From the NCBI GenBank assembly GCA_964351625.1, contig CAYGOV010000017.1:15626-79625 (forward strand): 64,000 bases of DNA, read 5' to 3'. How positions within the stretch are numbered: position 1 is the stretch's first letter; each line of letters starts with the position of its first letter. The notes under the pieces are model-generated. The model was not told where the DNA came from. It ran no database searches and saw only the letters and a list, made by a program, of their open reading frames with translations. The translations under genes were made by a program, and so were the position numbers. This stretch comes from Marinoscillum sp964351625 (GTDB lineage Bacteria > Bacteroidota > Bacteroidia > Cytophagales > Cyclobacteriaceae). Shown here in pieces: positions 59,249 through 64,000 of this stretch.

Positions 59249-60558
59249 TTTTTTACTCCTCTTCGCCCAATACTGTAATAAGCAAACCCAAGTTCTTCCA
59301 TTTGGCTAAGCTCATATAGGTTTCTACCATCAAATATCACCTTGTTTTTCAACAAGGTCTCTAGTTTATCAAATTCTGGCGTTCTAAATACCGGCCATTC
59401 AGTCATTATCATCAATGCATCTGCATCTGCCAAAGCATCATATTCGTCTTCAGCAAAGTAAATCTTATCACCAAAAATTCCTTTCACATTATCCATGGCT
59501 TCCGGATCATATGCTTTCACTTTTGCCCCTAAGCTCAAAAGTTTAGTGATGTTTTCCAACGCTGGTGCTTCTCGGATGTCATCAGTATATGGCTTGAAAG
59601 CAAGCCCCCAAATTGCAATAGTCTTACCCGAAAGATCCCCTCCAAAATACGCCTTCATCGGATCAATCAATTTCTCCTTTTGGATATCATTAACTTCCAT
59701 AACCGCATTCAATATTTTAAAATCGTAGTTGGCTTGGCTAGCAGACTTAGCCAAGGCTTGTACGTCTTTTGGGAAGCAACTTCCACCATAACCAATACCA
59801 GCAAATAAGAAACGCTTTCCAATCCTCGAGTCAGTTCCTACTCCCTTTCTCACCATATCGACATCAGCTCCAAGCAACTCGCACATGTTAGCGATTTCAT
59901 TCATGAAAGTAATCTTAGTTGCCAAGAAAGAGTTTGCAGCATATTTTGTAAGTTCTGCAGACTTAATATCCATGAAGATGATAGGATTTCCTTGTCTCAC
60001 AAAAGGACCATAAAGCTTCTCCATCACCTTTCGAGCTTTATCAGACTCTGCTCCTATTACTACTCTGTCTGGTTTCATGAAATCATCTACCGCCACGCCC
60101 TCTCTCAGGAATTCCGGATTAGATACCACATCAAAATCAACTTTAGCATTTGCTGCAATAGCTGCATGAACTTTATCAGCAGTACCAACTGGCACAGTAC
60201 TCTTATCCACAATCACAGCGTACTCATCCAAAAGAGGCCCTAAGTCCTGTGCTACTTTCAATACATACTTCAAATCTGCAGATCCATCCTCTCCTGGAGG
60301 TGTTGGCAGTGCAAGAAAAATAATTTTAGCGCCTTTGATTCCTTCAGCAAGATTGGTGGTAAACTCTAACCGTCCTTGGCGTATATTCCTTTCGAAGAGA
60401 ACCTCGAGTCCAGGTTCATAAATGGTGATCTGCTTATTGTTAAGCATCTCTACTTTTTTCTCGTCAATGTCTACACAGGTCACATGGTTACCAGTCTCTG
60501 CAAAGCATGTACCCGTCACCAATCCTACATAACCTGTTCCTACTACAGCGATTTTCAT
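59245..60558 (-). CDS. ugd: UDP-glucose 6-dehydrogenase
   Basis: Makes UDP-glucuronate from UDP-glucose with two NAD+. The 437-residue enzyme shows KIAVVGTGYVGLVTGTCFAETGNHVTCVDID, LPTPPGEDGSADLKYV, VPVGTADKV, SNPEFLREGVAVDDFMKPDRVVIG and the catalytic Cys in GIGYGGSCFPKDVQALAKSA (about residue 260). It supplies the decarboxylase downstream and, by way of 4-epimerisation, the partial epimerase gene at the window edge. Confidence 0.95.
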   Translation of the reverse strand: MKIAVVGTGYVGLVTGTCFAETGNHVTCVDIDEKKVEMLNNKQITIYEPGLEVLFERNIRQGRLEFTTNLAEGIKGAKIIFLALPTPPGEDGSADLKYVLKVAQDLGPLLDEYAVIVDKSTVPVGTADKVHAAIAANAKVDFDVVSNPEFLREGVAVDDFMKPDRVVIGAESDKARKVMEKLYGPFVRQGNPIIFMDIKSAELTKYAANSFLATKITFMNEIANMCELLGADVDMVRKGVGTDSRIGKRFLFAGIGYGGSCFPKDVQALAKSASQANYDFKILNAVMEVNDIQKEKLIDPMKAYFGGDLSGKTIAIWGLAFKPYTDDIREAPALENITKLLSLGAKVKAYDPEAMDNVKGIFGDKIYFAEDEYDALADADALMIMTEWPVFRTPEFDKLETLLKNKVIFDGRNLYELSQMEELGFAYYSIGRRGVKK

Positions 60559-60576
60559 AGCTAAAATTATTGTTCG

Positions 60577-61098
60577 TTATAAATTATTGTGATTTAAGTC
60601 TTTTTCTGACACAATTGGAGATCCTTTTAATTCCCAATCTATGCCTAACATACCGTCATTGTATAAAATTCCGCCTTCATTCTCAGGAGAATAAAAATTA
60701 TCAACAGCGTAATAAAACACTGTGTTATCCAACAATGTATGATACCCATGTGCAAAACCTCTAGGCACCATCAAAAGAACTTCAGGGCTGTCGATTTTTA
60801 ACTTAAAGTGCTTCAAATAGGTTGGCGACTCTTTCCGCATATCAACTACCACATCAAGAACTGCCCCACTGATTACTCCTACAATCTTGGCTTGCTCCAT
60901 AGGTTTCCTCTGAAAATGAAGTCCTCTTAGTACGTTCCTTTGAGATTTAGCAAAGTTGATTTGCCTGACTTCAAATACAACCCCATTATCTGATAATTCT
61001 CTCTGATTAAAAGACTCAAGAAAAAAACCACGCTCATCACCGTGCTGTTTGGTCTTGATAATTACACAATCCTTCAAAGGAGTTTGAATTATTTCCAT
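60577..61098 (-). CDS. rfbC: dTDP-4-dehydrorhamnose 3,5-epimerase
   Basis: A 173-residue cupin epimerase of dTDP-L-rhamnose synthesis. Seen: GDERGFFLESFNQRE, NVLRGLHFQRKPMEQAK (catalytic His) and VLLMVPRGFAHGYHTLLDN. It overlaps rfbA by 10 bases. The last step (rfbD reductase) is not in the window. Confidence 0.94.
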   Translation of the reverse strand: MEIIQTPLKDCVIIKTKQHGDERGFFLESFNQRELSDNGVVFEVRQINFAKSQRNVLRGLHFQRKPMEQAKIVGVISGAVLDVVVDMRKESPTYLKHFKLKIDSPEVLLMVPRGFAHGYHTLLDNTVFYYAVDNFYSPENEGGILYNDGMLGIDWELKGSPIVSEKDLNHNNL

Positions 61099-61955
61099 TT
61101 TAATACCTGAGTTAGATATTCCCCATATCCACTCTTCAAAAGTGGTTTAGCTAATTCAAGCAATTGATTTGAGCTAATGAAGCCCATACGAAAGGCAATT
61201 TCTTCTATACAGCCTATTTTCATTCCTTGGCGCTCTTCTATTGCATGCACAAAATTCCCAGCTTGAATCAAGGACTCAAAAGTTCCAGTATCGAGCCATG
61301 CAGTACCTCTATCAAGTTTCTCAACTGATAGTGAGCCCCTTTGCAAATAATAATTATTCACTGAGGTAATCTCTAATTCACCCCTTGAGCTAGGCTTGAT
61401 TGATTTAGCTATTTCCACCACGTTATTGTCATAAAAATAAAGACCTGGCACAGCGTAATTCGATTTAGGCTTTGACGGCTTTTCTTCAATCGAAAGGGCC
61501 TTGCCATTTTCATCAAACTCAACTACTCCATAACGCTCTGGGTCGTTAACCCGGTAGGCGAAAACAACTCCTCCTGTAGGATCAACACAACTTTGTAACT
61601 TTTTTGACAATCCTGATGAATAGAAAATATTATCCCCAAGAACAAGTGCAACAGAATCATTTCCAATAAACCTTTCGCCAATCAAAAAAGCTTGGGCTAA
61701 ACCCTCAGGTCTTTCTTGAATGGCGTATTCAAAACGGCACCCTAGTGAACTACCATCTCCCAATAAATCTTTAAATACTGGAAGATCACGCGGGGTTGAG
61801 ATAATCAAAACCTCCTGAATTCCCGCTAGCATCAAAACAGACAATGGGTAATAAATCATTGGTTTGTCGTAAACTGGTAATATTTGTTTACTTACAGCCA
61901 ATGTAAGTGGATGCAAACGCGTTCCAGATCCTCCAGCTAAAATTATTCCTTTCAT
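61089..61955 (-). CDS. rfbA: Glucose-1-phosphate thymidylyltransferase
   Basis: Makes dTDP-glucose from dTTP and glucose-1-phosphate. The 288-residue protein starts MKGIILAGGSGTRLHPLTLAVSKQILPVYDKPMIYYPLSVLMLAGI, the nucleotidyltransferase loop, and contains VALVLGDNIFYSSGL and RGTAWLDTGTFESLIQA. It overlaps rfbB by 4 bases and rfbC by 10, so it lies in the middle of the rhamnose operon. Confidence 0.96.
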   Translation of the reverse strand: MKGIILAGGSGTRLHPLTLAVSKQILPVYDKPMIYYPLSVLMLAGIQEVLIISTPRDLPVFKDLLGDGSSLGCRFEYAIQERPEGLAQAFLIGERFIGNDSVALVLGDNIFYSSGLSKKLQSCVDPTGGVVFAYRVNDPERYGVVEFDENGKALSIEEKPSKPKSNYAVPGLYFYDNNVVEIAKSIKPSSRGELEITSVNNYYLQRGSLSVEKLDRGTAWLDTGTFESLIQAGNFVHAIEERQGMKIGCIEEIAFRMGFISSNQLLELAKPLLKSGYGEYLTQVLKWK

Positions 61956-62998
61956 GATTTATAGTGATCTTCGTAATACTTCAGATAATCACCTGAAGTC
62001 ACATCTTTCAGCCATTTTGTATTAGCAAGATACCAATCTACCGTCTTGGAAAGGCCCTCTGCAAACTGCAAAGAAGGTTCCCAGCCTAATTCGTTTTTAA
62101 TTTTTGTAGCATCTATGGCGTAGCGCAAATCATGACCTGCTCTATCAGTAACATAGGTAATTAGGTTCCTAGAAATACCTTTTACCCTGCCTAACTTTTC
62201 ATCCATTGTGTCGCAAAGTAAATTTACCAAGTCAATGTTCGTCCATTCGTTGAAACCGCCAATATTGTAGGTGTCTCCTATTTTTCCATGATGAAACACC
62301 GCATCGATCGCTCGTGCATGATCCTCTACAAACAACCAGTCTCTTATATTTTCCCCTTTCCCATAAACTGGGATTGACTTGTTGTTTTGGATATTATTTA
62401 TGGTCAAAGGGATCAACTTTTCTGGAAAATGATATGGCCCATAATTGTTGGAGCAATTTGAAATTACTGTTGGCAAGCCATAAGTATTTTCATATGCCCT
62501 TACAAAGTGGTCTGATGAAGCTTTAGAAGCGGAATAAGGTGATTTTGGATCATAGGGGGTATCCTCTAAAAAAAAGCCTTGCTCCCCTAATGAACCATAC
62601 ACCTCATCAGTAGAAACATGGTAAAATCTCTTGCCTGTGTAATCCTTCCAATAGTTCTTGGCCACATTCAATAACGTAACCGTACCGATCACATTAGTTT
62701 CCACAAACGCCATTGGGTTGGTTATAGATCTATCTACATGTGACTCAGCCGCAAGATGTATGACCCCATCAAAATCATGGGTCTCAAAACACTCTTGGAT
62801 AAAATTGGCATCACAGATGTCCCCTTTCAAGAAATGATAATTTGGCTCATTCTCAATATCCCGTAGGTTTTCAAGATTACCTGCGTAGGTAAGCTTATCA
62901 AGATTAAAAATTTTGTAATCAGGATACTTATTTACAAAAAGCCTTACGACATGAGAGCCAATAAAACCAGCGCCTCCAGTTATTAGAAGTTTTCTCAT
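61952..62998 (-). CDS. rfbB: dTDP-glucose 4,6-dehydratase
   Basis: Converts dTDP-glucose to the 4-keto-6-deoxy sugar. The 348-residue SDR has LLITGGAGFIGSHVVRLF, HLAAESHVDRSI, the active-site block VSTDEVYGSLGEQG, PYSASKASSDHFVRAYENTYGLP (Tyr-Lys) and NCSNNYGPYHFPEKLIPLTINN. It heads the rfbB-rfbA-rfbC run on the minus strand. Confidence 0.96.
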   Translation of the reverse strand: MRKLLITGGAGFIGSHVVRLFVNKYPDYKIFNLDKLTYAGNLENLRDIENEPNYHFLKGDICDANFIQECFETHDFDGVIHLAAESHVDRSITNPMAFVETNVIGTVTLLNVAKNYWKDYTGKRFYHVSTDEVYGSLGEQGFFLEDTPYDPKSPYSASKASSDHFVRAYENTYGLPTVISNCSNNYGPYHFPEKLIPLTINNIQNNKSIPVYGKGENIRDWLFVEDHARAIDAVFHHGKIGDTYNIGGFNEWTNIDLVNLLCDTMDEKLGRVKGISRNLITYVTDRAGHDLRYAIDATKIKNELGWEPSLQFAEGLSKTVDWYLANTKWLKDVTSGDYLKYYEDHYKS

Positions 62999-63022
62999 AA
63001 CATGCGATCAAAAATTGCACCA

Positions 63023-64000
63023 TTAAACTTTATAATATTCTCTGTACCACTTTACAAAATTACCAACACCAACTTCTATCGGTGTGGAAGGTTGATAGTC
63101 GATGGACATTTTGAGTTCTGAAACATCTGCATAACTCGCCGGTACATCTCCTGTTTGTAAAGGTAAAAAATTGATAGTTGCTTTTCGATCAATTTCCCTC
63201 TCTATAATTTCAATATACCTCATTAATTCAACAGGGGAGTTGTTCCCAATATTGAAAATACGATAAGGGGCGAAACTAGTGTTTGGCTTAGGTTTTTTTG
63301 AATCCCAATTTGGATCTGGCTTAGAAGGGTCAGGTAATAATCTACATATTCCCTCCAAGATATCATCCACATAAGTGAAGTCTCTTAGCATCTCACCATT
63401 GTTGTAAACATCGATAGGTTCCTCGGCGAACATTTTTTTTATAAAAATAAATAAGGCCATATCTGGCCTTCCATATGGTCCATAAGCAGAGAAAAATCTT
63501 AGTCCAGTAACAGGAATCCCATAATTCACGGCATAAGTATGTGCCATCAACTCATTTGCTCGCTTTGAAACTGCATAAAGAGAAACCGGATGATCAACTC
63601 CTCTCGTTTCAGAGAAAGGATAATTTGTATTACCGCCATATACAGAGCTGGAAGAGGCAAATAACAAATGTTTGATCCCATATTTCCTGCAAGCCTCAAG
63701 GATGTTCAGGAATGAAGTGAGGTTATAATCAATGTAATCTTGAGGATGGCTGAGAGAATGCCTGACACCCGCTTGAGCTGCAAGGTTGACGGCATATCCA
63801 AATTTGAATTGCTTGAAACACTCAAACAATTGCTCTTTGTCCATCAGATTGAATCTGCGAAAAACATAATTTGGAAACTCTCCAAGAATTTCAAGACGAG
63901 CTTCCTTTAATGAAACATCGTAGTAATCATTGACCATGTCAATACCGACTACATGATATCCCTCAGAAAGCAATCTTTTTGCAAGATGAAATCCGATAAA
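63023..64000 (-). CDS. UDP-glucuronate 4-epimerase-like SDR (5' part outside the window)
   Basis: Incomplete: the reading frame continues past the window edge (the last codons read FIGFHLAKRLLSEGYHV, the end of the NAD-binding Gly loop), so only the first few dozen residues or fewer are missing. GIDMVNDYYDVSLKEARL is characteristic of UDP-glucuronate epimerases that make UDP-galacturonate. The catalytic block SSSSVYGGNTNYPFSE with VSLYAVSKRANELMAHTY and RFFSAYGPYGRPDMA are present. Its substrate would come from ugd. Confidence 0.88.
   Translation of the reverse strand, partial: FIGFHLAKRLLSEGYHVVGIDMVNDYYDVSLKEARLEILGEFPNYVFRRFNLMDKEQLFECFKQFKFGYAVNLAAQAGVRHSLSHPQDYIDYNLTSFLNILEACRKYGIKHLLFASSSSVYGGNTNYPFSETRGVDHPVSLYAVSKRANELMAHTYAVNYGIPVTGLRFFSAYGPYGRPDMALFIFIKKMFAEEPIDVYNNGEMLRDFTYVDDILEGICRLLPDPSKPDPNWDSKKPKPNTSFAPYRIFNIGNNSPVELMRYIEIIEREIDRKATINFLPLQTGDVPASYADVSELKMSIDYQPSTPIEVGVGNFVKWYREYYKV

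Overview
The window looks like a chromosome segment of a marine-type member of the Bacteroidota, most likely order Cytophagales. The signs are type IX secretion (T9SS) C-terminal sorting domains, a TonB receptor with a carboxypeptidase-like regulatory domain, a Bacteroidota-type exosortase, promoter boxes of the TTTG/TAnnTTTG kind, low G+C, and almost no Shine-Dalgarno sequences. This is inferred from gene content, not from a marker-gene phylogeny.

Positions 1-20,910 are mostly housekeeping genes: phospholipid synthesis (cdsA, psd) around a glutamate-type dehydrogenase, free methionine sulfoxide reductase with ribD, prmC, guaB, pheS, a MoxR ATPase and a SurA-like foldase. Two functional groups stand out. 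One is a thiamine salvage group: a TPP riboswitch drives a TonB receptor, near a PnuC/PnuT permease, a NadR-type kinase and a TPK-like protein that lacks the TPK catalytic motifs. The other is a partner-switching module (SpoIIE-type phosphatase, STAS antagonist, HATPase anti-sigma-like kinase).

Positions 19,810-64,000 are one very large, mainly minus-strand exopolysaccharide locus. It has two initiating enzymes (a WecA/MraY-type and a WbaP/WcaJ-type transferase), a Wzx flippase, a Wzy-like polymerase, Wza and Wzz export/chain-length proteins, two GT4 glycosyltransferases and an exosortase with a partner membrane protein. Nucleotide-sugar genes cover GDP-fucose (gmd, fcl), GDP-mannuronate (algD-like), UDP-glucuronate (ugd), UDP-xylose (uxs), UDP-galacturonate (4-epimerase), a TviB/WbpA-like dehydrogenase and dTDP-rhamnose (rfbB, A and C, but no rfbD here). 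Four sulfotransferases and a complete PAPS supply and PAP disposal set (cysC, cysD, cysN, cysQ) without PAPS reductase point to a sulfated, uronate-rich polymer.

Inside the locus, mainly on the plus strand at 27.7-39.8 kb, lies an island of exported proteins: a heparin-lyase-I-like lyase, a giant multi-propeller T9SS protein, two T9SS-tagged sulfatases and a SASA-type acetylesterase. These could remodel the cell's own sulfated polymer or a similar external one.

The most unusual signals are: (1) a T8G10 homopolymer that places a G-tract exactly in the spacer of a predicted Bacteroidota promoter for the giant surface protein (possible phase variation); (2) a four-helix-bundle gene flanked by inverted TGAC/GTCA-word arms that splits cysD from cysN, plus a gene-less stretch with the same arm architecture between gmd and fcl; (3) the stump of a second exosortase gene beside fcl; and (4) a 19-nt element shared by two regions flanking the exported island and the exosortase.
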